Source of the DNA: Marinoscillum sp.
Lineage (GTDB): Bacteria > Bacteroidota > Bacteroidia > Cytophagales > Cyclobacteriaceae
Direction: 5' to 3'
Assembly: GCA_024305105.1 (NCBI GenBank)
Contig: JAMWZA010000042.1
Location: forward strand, 1 to 35,356
Length of the DNA stretch: 35,356 bases
In this document: one piece after another, positions 1 to 10,400 of the stretch
Layout: each line of letters begins with the position of its first letter
Position numbering within the stretch: position 1 is the first letter of the stretch
The notes under the pieces: model-generated
What the model saw: the letters and a program-made list of their open reading frames with translations, nothing else
The model's database searches: none
Told to the model about the DNA's origin: nothing
Position numbers and translations under genes: made by a program

Positions 1-1
1 A

Positions 2-112
2 AGAAACATTCTGGTCAGCAATGACCTGGAGCTATCGAAGTATGTGGATATCAAGTTTGAGAAATCATTTAAAGAACAAATCATCGATTTTCACGATAAG
101 TTCTCATTCTGA
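2..112 (+). CDS. C-terminal fragment of an unidentified protein
   Basis: An open frame enters from the left edge and ends at the TGA at 110-112, giving about 36 residues rich in charged and aromatic amino acids and ending in DKFSF. There is no recognisable motif, so no function is proposed. Its last 9 bases overlap the 3' end of the convergent minus-strand gene, which suggests that it is a genuine gene end rather than a chance frame, but the fragment is too short to be certain. Confidence 0.5.
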   Translation, partial: RNILVSNDLELSKYVDIKFEKSFKEQIIDFHDKFSF

Positions 113-1009
113 TTCCGGTAGCGGAATGTTGTAAACAAGCCTAAAGTCTAAAATGACTCCCGAATCAAATGATGTATTTTTTTGGGTGCGATCGTCTCCT
201 ACTGTGATGATCGCCACTCGAAAATCTACCTGATCATCAGCATCAAATTGCCTGTAAGCCCTGCCCAGCGCATAACCTCCACGCACTTCAGCGTAGATAT
301 TCCCCTTTAGTCGATAACGACTGTAAAGCGATAAGTCAATGCTTTTTCGCTCGAAATAATCCCCTGCATATGCTGGATCTCCTGTCTGAAAAGACGTAAT
401 CAAACCGAAATGACTTAAGCCAAATGCAAGTTGTTCATTTACCTGATAATTGAGCTTGGTATAGATAGGAACCAGTCCTCTGAAACTGAGCTTGTCTGAA
501 AGTTGCCAGTCCACCTGAACAAGTGGGACGAACATGGGGCCAAATAAATCTCTGTTAGCCATCAACCCAAACCGCATCATCAGCCGTTCATTAAACACCT
601 GCTCGTACATACCGATGGCCCCAATCTGAACGTGTTTCGAATCGATGTGTTGCAGGTCGGTCATCAATCGTGGCACCAGCAACAACTGAAAAGCTTTCTC
701 CGAACTGATTCGATGCACCCAACCGGTTTGCAATAAAAATTGATGAAGTCTGACGGAAGGAATGCCTGTAGAAAAGCGCACAAAAGACCCTTGATAGGTC
801 AAGTCATTGTACCAGATATTATCCTTATTGAGTATAATCGGCACCTTCATATTGGTGAATGCCACGTCTTCAATGCCTTCACCTCCACCACCATCAATAT
901 CCGTAGCTAACCCACGCCTATAGGAGAGCGTCAACAGATCTAAGCTGGATTGAGCCATTGCGCCACTCACCAAGAGGAATGCTATCAGAACTGTAAGTAG
1001 CCTAATCAC
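104..1009 (-). CDS. DUF6268-type outer-membrane beta-barrel protein
   Basis: A 301-residue protein with a clear signal peptide (residues 1-19, ending AMAQ) followed by alternating amphipathic strands with aromatic girdles, typical of a small outer-membrane beta-barrel. The order of segments (a PIILN-type stretch near residue 55, a middle VPRLMTDL segment, GGYALGR near residue 245) fits my memory of the DUF6268 family. The start codon is GTG and overlaps the TGA of the upstream SprB-repeat gene as GTGA, so the two are almost certainly translationally coupled. Being the last gene of the porP/sprF-adhesin operon suggests a role in exporting or anchoring the adhesin, but that is inference. The 3' end overlaps a convergent gene by 9 bases. 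Confidence 0.7.
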   Translation of the reverse strand: MIRLLTVLIAFLLVSGAMAQSSLDLLTLSYRRGLATDIDGGGGEGIEDVAFTNMKVPIILNKDNIWYNDLTYQGSFVRFSTGIPSVRLHQFLLQTGWVHRISSEKAFQLLLVPRLMTDLQHIDSKHVQIGAIGMYEQVFNERLMMRFGLMANRDLFGPMFVPLVQVDWQLSDKLSFRGLVPIYTKLNYQVNEQLAFGLSHFGLITSFQTGDPAYAGDYFERKSIDLSLYSRYRLKGNIYAEVRGGYALGRAYRQFDADDQVDFRVAIITVGDDRTQKNTSFDSGVILDFRLVYNIPLPESE

Positions 1010-4000
1010 CGCATTAAGAATATTTTACCCGCTTGCTTGCGTACTTTCCCAGACTTGGCTATGAAAGTCGCTTCAAAATAGTAAACTCCCTGAGGAGCAT
1101 CGGACCTGTTAAAGGTTCCATCCCAAAAGGCGCTCAGTTTGTCTGACGTATAAACAATCACACCATTTCTATCCTGTACTTTGAGATCCAAACTTTCTAT
1201 GTTTTGGAACGCCGGACGGAAGCTTTCATTGATTCCATCGTTGTTTGGTGTGAAAGCGGTTGGTAGCGTGAAGTTATATCCCTGCTCTATCACAAGCGTA
1301 TCAGTCTTGGACAACCGACAGCCTACTTCATTCTCCACAGTGAGCGTTAAGGCATATTTACCTGGAGTCGTATATGTAATTTCTGTGTTTTGATCTTCCG
1401 ATGCACGAGTATCTCCAAAATCCCAGAACCATTGCACGAGCCCCTCTCCTAGTGATTCGTCTGATAGCTCGATTGGAAAATCAATCGCAAACTCCTCGGT
1501 GACTATGCTAAACTCAGGTTGCAGCTCATACTCATTGTCTATCGTGATCAACGTATCATAGGTACATCCTACATTGTCTCGAACGGAGACCAAATACTTG
1601 CGACCAGCTAGATTGAAAAAGTTGTTAACATTCCCAAAAGCGGCACTATCGAACGAATAGATATATGGAAAAGCGCCACCAGTTCCCTGAAAGCTGATCG
1701 ATCCATTTTGCGTATTAGGACAGAGGTTGTTTTCCATTGTAATGACTTCAAGTCCAAGTGGTACTGGAGTCGTAATCACCACCTCGGCTGATACGCTCTC
1801 ACAGAAATTGGTATCTGTCGCCAACATGTAATAAGTGCCTGCCGGAATCCCCACCAGGTCTTCCTCTTTGGAGTAAGGAAGTCCGTCTTTAAACCACTGC
1901 AGTTTATAAGGCTGCACACCGCCTGTAACCGTGGCATTTAACTCCGAATCAAACGGTGTAGCGCAAGTATTATCTACTGACGAAACCTCGATCAAAAATG
2001 GATCGGGCTGCTCCACCTGAACGGTTCGACTGATACTACAGCCTTCTGAATCAGTAACACTAATCTCATAAAAAGCTGCTTCGAGTCCGGTGGCAAAAGA
2101 AGCCGTTACATCAAAAGGCTCATCATCTTTAAGCCATTCGTACTCATAAGATCCATAGCCACCGGTAACCTGAATAGCGATTTCTCCATCGGTTTCCTCA
2201 TAACAACTAACATCTTCAATGGAAATATTGAGCCCGAGTTCTTCCGGATTCTCAATGATAAATGTCTCACTTTTAATGCATCCATATTGATCTTCTACAA
2301 ATAGCTCATACTCCCCAAAACCAATACCTGTGAGGTCTTCGGTATTTTGGGAGAACAACTCTCCATTTTTTTCCCAGTACACGTCATAATCCAAATCTGG
2401 CTCTCCTGTGATGACGATATCAATGTCTATACTGCCATCCAGTGCATCTCGACAGGTTATTTTATCGATCGTTCCCTCGATGGAAAAGTCTGATGGAGGA
2501 TCTAAAACAACCACTTCTACCGTATCGGTACTACATGTAAACTGGTCAGATACAAGGAACTGGTAGGTATTAGCAGATAATTCTGAAATATTCTGATCCG
2601 TACTAAACAATTGATCATTGATCAACCATTTGATGGTGTATGGTTCTGTACCGTTTGAAATCTCTAGTGATATTGCTCCATCAGAGCCACCCACACAGGA
2701 TGCGTTCGTAATGGTGGTTTTGGCAATGATGGCTGCCGGGTCATCAATAAAGATGGTCGTATCAATCTCACAGCCTCCAGGATCTGAAAGCGTGACATCA
2801 TACCTACCTGCTGACAAGCTGGACTGACTCAGGTTTGTTCCGGTAAGTGTGGTCGTTTGATCTTTGACCCACGTGGCACTGAAACTTCCATATCCACCCG
2901 TTGGATCCAGCACAATCTCTCCATCCGTGTACCCATTACAGGTCACACCCGTCACTTCAGGATTGAAGTATATTTGTTCTGGATCTTGTAAATCATAGGT
3001 TTCCGTACGTATGCAACCATTTTCATCGGTTACTTCCACCTTATATTGTGCAGAGTCCAAACCAGCTATCGTACCACCGGAAGAAGACAACTCGGTATCG
3101 TTGCGGTACCATTTGTAGGTGTAATCAGTCGGGTGCCCAGCTCCAGCGGTGATCACCACTTCAAGTGCTCCATCATTTTCATCTACGCATGTAATATCTG
3201 TAGCTGATAATTCTATGGAATATTCCGTTCCTGGTTCGGTTACAGTATAGGTATTCTCATAAGAAAACCCATCCCCAGCTGTTTGCTCACAGTCGTTGGC
3301 ATCTGTGATGGTGACGTAGTAGTCTCCTGGAGCCAAATCCGTAATGGTATCATTGGTGCTAATAGAGGCACCATTGGTGTCGGTTTCTTTCCAAAGAATG
3401 GTATACGGTTCTGTGCCTCCTGTAATGTCCAGTGCGATGACACCATCATCATCCCCTTTACATTTGATGTTGGTGATAACGTCAACAGCAGACACTGGGT
3501 CTGGCGCATCAATGACGATGGTCGTATCTTTCGTACACCCCAACGAGTCCGAAACCACCACGCGGTATGTCGCATCTGGCAAGTCTTCATATTCGGTGTT
3601 GTTATTAATTAATCCCTGCACCGTCCCGTCTTTATACCAGCGGATGGTATAGCCATCGTTCGTGCCAAGGTATCCGCCAACTGGGTTCACGACAATTTTT
3701 CCATCCGTATAGCCATCACAGGTGTTATCTGTAACTGTAGGGTTGATTCTCAAGGTGGAGTATTCTTCAATTTCAAAAGTGGCACTCTTTTCACAGCCGT
3801 AGGTATCGTTCGTGGTGATCACGTAGGTGCCTGACTCCAAATCCGTTAAATCAATCACATCCGAAGCAAGGGCTTCCTCATCCTTGGTCCATTCGATACT
3901 GGTAGGATTTGGGTGCGTAGTAGAAGTGATGTTACGATCGATGGTGATATCGATTTGTCCATTGTTTTCGCCATTGCAAATCACTGGAGTCACCTCACCA

Positions 4001-6225
4001 CTTAAGGTGTAGGCTGAGGCAGGCTCTGTAATAGTGTATGAAACAGTCGCTGCGGTACAAGCATTATCGTCAGTTATAGTAATCTCATAAGTTCCTGCTT
4101 CCAAATCCGCTATATCCTCGTCATTAGAGAATTGCGTTCCTGATGTGTCTTTTTCCCAATAATAGATATAAGAATCATCTGACTGAGGAGTTCCACCAGT
4201 CACTGTAATATCAATTGATCCGGTAGCTTCTCCCCTACACGCCACATTCACCTTCGAATCCACGGTAATTCCTATCTCATCAGGTATTACCACATTGAAG
4301 GTTCTGCTTTCAGTGCACCCTTTGGAATCTTCGACTTCCAATGTATATTCCGCATTTTCCTCTATACCTTCCAACAACCCATCAGTGGCTGTTTCAGTAG
4401 TCAACGCTTCCCCATTTTTCGTCCACGTGTAGGAATATCCTCCATTTCCGCCAGTAACGGATGCATCAATCTCTGCGGCTGTAGAAGAAAGTGTCAACGG
4501 GCAATTGAACACAGGAGCGCTACCCAAAATCTCCAGAGCTGCAGGCTCGGCAATATCAAAAGTCAGTTCTCTGTAACAGCCAGAATTGGCTGTTACTTCT
4601 ACTCGATAGGAACCTTCCGGTAGATTGTCTTTTTCAAAAACACCGGTGGCTACCGTTTCTCCTGAGTCTACATCCTTCCAGACAATATTCTCATCCTCCA
4701 CCACAGGGTCTGTAGCCAATGAAATATCAAACTCAAATGAATATTGACCATCATCTTCAGCGTTACAGGTTACATCTGCTCTACTCACTTCTGATAAAGC
4801 CCATTCTTTTGCGGGTTGAGTAACCGTGACATTTGTGACATCAATTGGGCAGTTTGATTCGTCTTGAATCCATAAATCGTAAGTTCCAGCAGCCAGACCG
4901 GTGATATTAATTTGGTTATCACCATCAGCATTCCATGGATACGAGGTACCTCCATCAGAACTCGCTCGATAAGTTCCAGAACCTCCGGATACAGTAAGTA
5001 AAATGGATCCATCACTATCTCCTTTACATACCACTGGGGTCATCTCCGAATCATCCACCTGAGGTGCATCTGGTTCTGTTAGTGTGACTTCTATTTCCCG
5101 TTCACACCCTGTTGCTCCTTCAGCCACGATGGTGTACGTGCCAGGTCCAAGATTATTGAAAGCTAATGTATCGGCAGGTTTACGGCCAGTCTTTCGTTTA
5201 CTTGTGATCTCAGCGGAAGATGTTGCATCCTCACCATCGTATATTCTCAATTCAAATGGATCTTCGTCATTCTGGCTATCGGTATCAATTCGAACAGTGA
5301 TACTCCCATCCTGATACGTCGCACAGGACACGTTACTTAAGCCATTTTGCTCCAGATTAAAACCACTAAATAGTGTGAACTGAGTAGAACCTGTACATCC
5401 ATTCGCATCGGTAATTACCACTGTATAGGTTCCAGAATCCAATCCGGTCATGGTTCCTTCATTCTCGAAATCAGTTAATTCAGCGGAATCATCTGCGGCA
5501 TCACCGTCATACCATGTTTGTTCGTAGTTAAAAGCTCCTGCCGCTCCGGCACCAAATGGCGTACCTCCAGAAATTGACGTAATATCAATCTGACCACCTG
5601 TATTGTTACAGTTTGCATTGATTGTATCGTACTGGATGGTAATCCCACTAGGTGCAGTCAAAGTAAACTCTGCAGTAGAAGCGACACAACCTCTCTCATC
5701 TTGAGCAAATACCTTATATGTCCCTGCTGATAACGAAGTAAATTCACCACCATTATCAGTGTAATTATATAAGTTAGGGCTCGTTTGACCTGTTCCAAAT
5801 GATAAACCATACTGATAACTTCCTGCGCCTCCGGATGCTGTTGCTTCCAAGGCACCCGCTGCATCACCATTACATTTATTAAATTCTGTTATCGTTTTAG
5901 TTACTGTGAGAGTAGTCGCTGACTCTTCAACGGTCACATCTGCTGATCTTGTCTGACCGTCATTCCTAGTGAATTCAACTGTATAATCACCGGCAGCCAA
6001 ACCATCAATAGCTACTCCATTACTTCCTGTAGCACTGGCTTCTCCTGACAGCTCCCAGGTAAAAGAAAACCCACTAACCCCAGATCCTGTAAGGGTGTAG
6101 TCTATTTCACCGGTCGTTCCGCCATTACATTTAACATCTACAGGAGTTAATTCAATATTCCAATTTTGAGCAGTTGCAACGATACCACTCATTAAAGTCA
6201 ATGTTATTAGTACTAATCTCTTCAT
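1006..6225 (-). CDS. Giant SprB-repeat surface protein with T9SS type B sorting domain
   Basis: A 1739-residue secreted protein. Residues 1-19 form a signal peptide ending in ATAQ. About 18 SprB-type repeats of 80-91 residues follow; each opens with a Cys-containing C-x-G/x-x-x-D/N-G motif, then a GG-x-x-x-Y-x-W core and a closing L-x-x-G-x-Y segment followed by a second Cys (often as GC), so each repeat could close a disulfide. Near residues 1580-1640 there is a PKD domain (WDFGD core). The last ~90 residues form the gliding-motility-associated CHU_C domain, with PTAFTPNNDGINE and a C-terminal KIFLMR, the type B T9SS sorting signal. In Flavobacterium johnsoniae SprB is a mobile gliding adhesin whose export needs SprF; the adjacent PorP/SprF gene fits this. 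A GAAGAGAGG ribosome-binding site precedes the start. Adhesin or gliding function is inferred from the family. Confidence 0.93.
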   Translation of the reverse strand: MKRLVLITLTLMSGIVATAQNWNIELTPVDVKCNGGTTGEIDYTLTGSGVSGFSFTWELSGEASATGSNGVAIDGLAAGDYTVEFTRNDGQTRSADVTVEESATTLTVTKTITEFNKCNGDAAGALEATASGGAGSYQYGLSFGTGQTSPNLYNYTDNGGEFTSLSAGTYKVFAQDERGCVASTAEFTLTAPSGITIQYDTINANCNNTGGQIDITSISGGTPFGAGAAGAFNYEQTWYDGDAADDSAELTDFENEGTMTGLDSGTYTVVITDANGCTGSTQFTLFSGFNLEQNGLSNVSCATYQDGSITVRIDTDSQNDEDPFELRIYDGEDATSSAEITSKRKTGRKPADTLAFNNLGPGTYTIVAEGATGCEREIEVTLTEPDAPQVDDSEMTPVVCKGDSDGSILLTVSGGSGTYRASSDGGTSYPWNADGDNQINITGLAAGTYDLWIQDESNCPIDVTNVTVTQPAKEWALSEVSRADVTCNAEDDGQYSFEFDISLATDPVVEDENIVWKDVDSGETVATGVFEKDNLPEGSYRVEVTANSGCYRELTFDIAEPAALEILGSAPVFNCPLTLSSTAAEIDASVTGGNGGYSYTWTKNGEALTTETATDGLLEGIEENAEYTLEVEDSKGCTESRTFNVVIPDEIGITVDSKVNVACRGEATGSIDITVTGGTPQSDDSYIYYWEKDTSGTQFSNDEDIADLEAGTYEITITDDNACTAATVSYTITEPASAYTLSGEVTPVICNGENNGQIDITIDRNITSTTHPNPTSIEWTKDEEALASDVIDLTDLESGTYVITTNDTYGCEKSATFEIEEYSTLRINPTVTDNTCDGYTDGKIVVNPVGGYLGTNDGYTIRWYKDGTVQGLINNNTEYEDLPDATYRVVVSDSLGCTKDTTIVIDAPDPVSAVDVITNIKCKGDDDGVIALDITGGTEPYTILWKETDTNGASISTNDTITDLAPGDYYVTITDANDCEQTAGDGFSYENTYTVTEPGTEYSIELSATDITCVDENDGALEVVITAGAGHPTDYTYKWYRNDTELSSSGGTIAGLDSAQYKVEVTDENGCIRTETYDLQDPEQIYFNPEVTGVTCNGYTDGEIVLDPTGGYGSFSATWVKDQTTTLTGTNLSQSSLSAGRYDVTLSDPGGCEIDTTIFIDDPAAIIAKTTITNASCVGGSDGAISLEISNGTEPYTIKWLINDQLFSTDQNISELSANTYQFLVSDQFTCSTDTVEVVVLDPPSDFSIEGTIDKITCRDALDGSIDIDIVITGEPDLDYDVYWEKNGELFSQNTEDLTGIGFGEYELFVEDQYGCIKSETFIIENPEELGLNISIEDVSCYEETDGEIAIQVTGGYGSYEYEWLKDDEPFDVTASFATGLEAAFYEISVTDSEGCSISRTVQVEQPDPFLIEVSSVDNTCATPFDSELNATVTGGVQPYKLQWFKDGLPYSKEEDLVGIPAGTYYMLATDTNFCESVSAEVVITTPVPLGLEVITMENNLCPNTQNGSISFQGTGGAFPYIYSFDSAAFGNVNNFFNLAGRKYLVSVRDNVGCTYDTLITIDNEYELQPEFSIVTEEFAIDFPIELSDESLGEGLVQWFWDFGDTRASEDQNTEITYTTPGKYALTLTVENEVGCRLSKTDTLVIEQGYNFTLPTAFTPNNDGINESFRPAFQNIESLDLKVQDRNGVIVYTSDKLSAFWDGTFNRSDAPQGVYYFEATFIAKSGKVRKQAGKIFLMR
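1723..4767 (-). repeat. Four tandem copies of a three-SprB-repeat super-unit
   Basis: Taking the conserved first Cys codon of the A-type repeat as landmark, units run 4767-3979, 3978-3190, 3189-2455 and 2454-1723: 789, 789, 735 and 732 bases (263, 263, 245 and 244 codons). In each unit the A repeat follows a P-x-x-x-Y/W/F-x-L/I linker, and the B repeat follows a PE/PA linker (clearest pair: CDGYTDGKIV and CNGYTDGEIV). The C repeat is clearest in units 2 and 3, where both contain GTEPYTI. The period is visible in the protein; at the DNA level the units are well diverged. Confidence 0.7.
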
Positions 6226-6238
6226 CCTCTCTTCGCTA

Positions 6239-7246
6239 TTAATAAGGTAATGGACATCTCAACCGCTTAGCAGATCGTGGCGTTGCATTGGGATCTGTCG
6301 GGTCAAACAAAAATGTCAGTGATATTTCATGAATTCCGCCCGGATCGGTCGGTGTATTTAAAGGCATATCAAAACTGTAGCCAATGGATAGGTCAAACTT
6401 GCTAATTCCTACGACCCAGGAAACTGCCGAATACTCTCCTTCAGTCAGTGGATTGGGGATGCCCCGATAAAAAGCACCTAATAGAATGGGCTCTAATTGA
6501 AGAATTGCTCCTGCATCCAGTTGGGAAAAGCCACCCTGCGATACATAGTTGAAAGTCGGCATGATCGTCTTCTTCATTCTAGTTTTCCGGGTGTGCTTTC
6601 CTAGAAAAAAGGTGTAACCCGCATGCGCTGAGTAGCGAATAGGCAGAATGGCCTCACCACCTTGGACATAAGAAACATTGTTCTGCAGCATGTTGTGCAT
6701 CGCATATCCAGCCCACCAGCGCTCTCCAAAGACGACTACTCCAGCGCCTACATCAAAAAAGCTGATTTGATCATCCACAGCAAGTGGTTCAGCAGAGCCT
6801 CCACCGGTCATATTGCCATTCGCATCGATTTGGTCTGAAAACAAGAAACGGCTAAAGTCGATCCCCTGTCTGGTATAAGATCCCTGCAGAGCCGGCTTGA
6901 CGGTAATTTCTTTGTTTATGGAAAAGTTGTAGCTGATGGGTACCGCTATGCTTTGTGAGCTAAAGCCACTGTATTGATCTTTGTCTGAGGTAAACAAAAG
7001 CCCCCCACTCAGGTACAGATCTTTGATGTAATAATCACCAAAAGCTGAAAACGACTCATACTCCGACTCATCATTTGTTCCTTGTTTGCGGTAATTGGTA
7101 CCAAGGCGTGCTGCACCCGAAGCACCGGTAAAGGCCGGGTTTAGGTAAATGGGTGCCTGGTAGTATTGGGTGAATCGGATATCCTGCCCTTCTACCTGCA
7201 TGGCCAGAAAGAAAAGCAGTGCAGCCAAAAGAAGGTTCTCTCGCAT
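6239..7246 (-). CDS. PorP/SprF family type IX secretion membrane protein
   Basis: 335 residues from the chosen start. The open frame extends 20 codons further upstream, but the ATG at 7246 begins an ideal signal peptide (MRENLLLAALLFFLAMQ) followed by the diagnostic PorP/SprF opening FTQYYQAPIYLNPAFTG, so the longer version is rejected. The rest is a beta-barrel-like outer-membrane protein of normal family length. PorP of Porphyromonas gingivalis and SprF of Flavobacterium johnsoniae are T9SS partners; PorP/SprF paralogues are usually encoded beside large type B sorting-domain proteins and are thought to help export or anchor that specific cargo. Here it is the first gene of the operon, 13 bases ahead of the SprB-repeat gene. 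A TAAATTTG box about 90 bases upstream could be its promoter. Confidence 0.92.
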   Translation of the reverse strand: MRENLLLAALLFFLAMQVEGQDIRFTQYYQAPIYLNPAFTGASGAARLGTNYRKQGTNDESEYESFSAFGDYYIKDLYLSGGLLFTSDKDQYSGFSSQSIAVPISYNFSINKEITVKPALQGSYTRQGIDFSRFLFSDQIDANGNMTGGGSAEPLAVDDQISFFDVGAGVVVFGERWWAGYAMHNMLQNNVSYVQGGEAILPIRYSAHAGYTFFLGKHTRKTRMKKTIMPTFNYVSQGGFSQLDAGAILQLEPILLGAFYRGIPNPLTEGEYSAVSWVVGISKFDLSIGYSFDMPLNTPTDPGGIHEISLTFLFDPTDPNATPRSAKRLRCPLPY

Positions 7247-7334
7247 CTTATTAGTTAGTTTGGTGTTGTAATCGTAGTATAAATTAACCAATCCACACGA
7301 ATTCATTCGTTGGTACTACTGTATTACAAATTTT

Positions 7335-7342
7335 CAAATTTA
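7335..7342 (-). promoter_or_regulatory. Candidate -7 box (TAAATTTG) for the porP/sprF operon
   Basis: Reading the minus strand, TAAATTTG fits the Bacteroidota -7 consensus TAnnTTTG exactly. It lies about 90 bases upstream of the start at 7246. I see no good -33 TTG at the expected distance, so the call rests on the -7 box and its place in a divergent intergenic region. Confidence 0.4.
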
Positions 7343-7377
7343 ATACCAGATATTCACTACCTAAATTAAGGTATTAA
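7340..7377. promoter_or_regulatory. Operator-like inverted repeats between divergent genes
   Basis: TTAATACC (7340-7347) and GGTATTAA (7370-7377) are perfect inverted copies. Within the span, TACCTAAATTAAGGTA (7358-7373) is itself a 16-base palindrome with one mismatched pair. The left arm overlaps the candidate minus-strand -7 box, and the site lies between the T9SS operon and the hybrid kinase. Binding by any regulator is inference. Confidence 0.4.
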
Positions 7378-7444
7378 TGGCGCAATCTAACCGGCTCATA
7401 CAGGTTAATGTGTTTTTGATTCACTTTAGTTTGTATCTTAACGT

Positions 7445-10400
7445 ATGAATTTTCACCGATTCAGAATTGTTATTGTTGGCCTAATCAGTATTCTCAACCT
7501 AGCTGCCCAGCCTAAAAATCCGCTATTTTACCACGTATATGCTGATTATGGAATGACTAGCGACAAAACAACCGTTACTCATCAAGATTACCAAGGCTAC
7601 ATCTGGATTGGAACAGAAGAAGGTCTTAACAAATTCATCTCCTATACAGAACTTGATTTTGACCAATACAAGAGCATTCGGGATGACTCCTCTACATTAA
7701 CTAATGACTACATCACTACCCTGTTTGAAGACTCCAAACGAAATCTATGGGTTGGCACGATGAATGGTCTGTGTCTTTACAATCGTAATCTGGACAATTT
7801 CACACGCATTAGTCAAAGGCATGAAGCGCTAATGAACAAAAAAGTAAATGCCATAGTCGAACGTGAAAACGAACTCTGGATAGCAACTGATGACATGCTT
7901 TGCGTTTACGATCTCTTGTCGGATAGCATCAGAAAAACGTTTAGCTGGAAGACCCCAGCTGATAAACAAGCTCGCTTCAATGACCTTTACACCACCAATG
8001 ATCATGTCTGGGTGGCCACATCCAATGGCTTGTATTTTGCCAAAGACATGTTTCTCGACCCGATTCAAGGCTATGAAGATGTGGAAGTAACAAGCATCAC
8101 ATTATCTGAAGATGGGCAAATAGTGACCGGAACCAAACACAATGGACTTTGGACACTAAACAAGTCTGGTAATATTACCGCATACACCACTGAAACTGCC
8201 GTGAACCTTACCAGCAATCAGGTCAACGATGTGCTTAAAATCAGTAATGGTGACATTTGGGTCGCCACTAATAACGGGCTCACTTTTCTTGATTTGACTA
8301 CAAACACATCAAAGAAATTGACTTACGATTTCAATAAGTTTTACGGATTGTCAGATTACGAAGTACGCCAGCTTTATCAGGATAATGTGGGTGCTATCTG
8401 GATGACCAGTCCTCTGGGTGGAGTGAATTACTACCACGAATCTGATAACCAGTTCGATTATTATGGTCAAACCACGAGTAATGCCTTAAGCAATGAATTA
8501 ATGGACTACAGCGTACTGTCCATGTATGAAGACACATTGCGGAATGAATTATGGATTGGCTCACGTATAGGTTTGTCGAAATATTCAGAAGAAGAAGACA
8601 TATTTCAGCATTTCCATTTCACTCTGAATGGCCAACGCGAATCCAATCAGATCTTATCCATTGCTGAGGACAGTCCCAATCACTTCCTGCTTGGGACAGA
8701 GAAAGGGCTTTTTAGCTGGAACACCACCACAAAAAAATTTCAACCCATAGATGACCATTCAGATTTCAAAGACCAAATCAATGTGATCTACAAGGATCGA
8801 TCAGGTGCCATTTGGATCGGAACGCAAAACAATGGTTTGAAACGTTTAAGTGACCAAATGGACGAATTCCACATCCAATTTGCTGTGGGAGAAGATAGAG
8901 TTTCCGTTCCTAACATCAACGACATCATCCAGTTATCAGATGGCACGGTATGGGTAGGTACTACAAGTGGGCTTTTTTATGTCAATGGAAATCTGGAGTT
9001 AAAATCGTATCCAATCCGGTTAAACAATGAAAAAATTCTGGACTCGTGGGTTAATTACCTCTGCACAAGCACTGAGGGTAAACTCATTGTGGGTAGCCGA
9101 AAAGAAGGACTAATACTGATTAAACCACATGCCGCACAGGATGCTGTCATGGTAAACAAAGAGATGGGTCTGGCAACTAATGATGTTCGATCCATGACAC
9201 GTATATCAGACAGCCTGGTCTGGATTTCTACCAATGTGGGACTTGCTAAGCTCACCACAAACAGTGACAGTGTACTTAAGGTAACTAATTTCTACCTCCA
9301 TGATGGGTTGCAAGGAAAGCAGTTTACACCCAAAGCTGGTGTGGCTTTAAACAAACAAGTCTACTTTGGTGGGTTAAGTGGCTTAACCCATTTCAATCCC
9401 ACTAAGGTCAAAGAATTTGACATCCCTCTGGTAGTGAACCTTACTGACCTAACTATTAATGATCAACTGATTAAGCCAGGCTCTAATTCAACGATTAAAA
9501 AATCCATCAGCGTTAGCGATACGCTTGTTCTTGGGCCAGATCAAAACAATTTTACCATCTCCTTTATGGCGATGGACTACATGCGTCCTGATAGCGTGAA
9601 GTATAGATATAGATTGGAAAAGTACGATAAAAACTGGATGTATTCCACAGCTCATAACGCCACTTATACCAACATACCAAGAGGAAAACAATACACATTT
9701 GTGGTGCAAGCTGTAAGCCGCTTTAGAAATTGGAGTGAACCGCGATCTATCATCGTTTACATGACGCCTTATTTTTATGAAACAGCCTGGTTCAAAATTC
9801 TCATCGCTTTTCTTACCGTAGGTATTCTCTTTGCCGTATTGCGGTACAGAGAACAGGCATCTGTTATCAAACAGCGTAACCTAAAGCGACTGGTTGATTT
9901 AAGAACCAAAGAACTCAAACTGGAGGTAGAGGCTAAAGAAAAAACAGCAGTCGAGTTGGAAAAAGCTAAAAACGACGCAGAAAAGGCCAACCGCATTAAA
10001 AGTGAATTTCTGGCAAATATCAGTCATGAAATACGTACTCCTTTAAACGGAATACTTGGCATGAGTCATCTTGTCTCGGAGAACGAACCCAACCCCGAGA
10101 ACAGAGAAATGTTGAATATCCTGGGCAGCTCTGCCAAATCACTCAGAGAAATCATTGACGACCTGCTGGATCTCAGTAAAATTGAGGCTGGTAAGTATGA
10201 CATTGCCGTTGAAGAATTTAACTTAACGCAACTGGCTCGTGAAATTGTCATGGCATTTGAGCCTGAAGCCAGATTGAAAAACATCGCTCTTCTCACTCAT
10301 ATCGACTCGGACATCCCAGAAATGCTCATTGGAGATGAATTGAGAATCAAACAAGTATTGGTCAACCTACTTTCCAATAGTTTAAAATTCACGGATTCTG

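Noticed and set aside
3240-3652. Several 100-116 codon frames on both strands within the adhesin gene
   Set aside because: They follow from the biased codon pattern of the repeats and lack any protein-like pattern.
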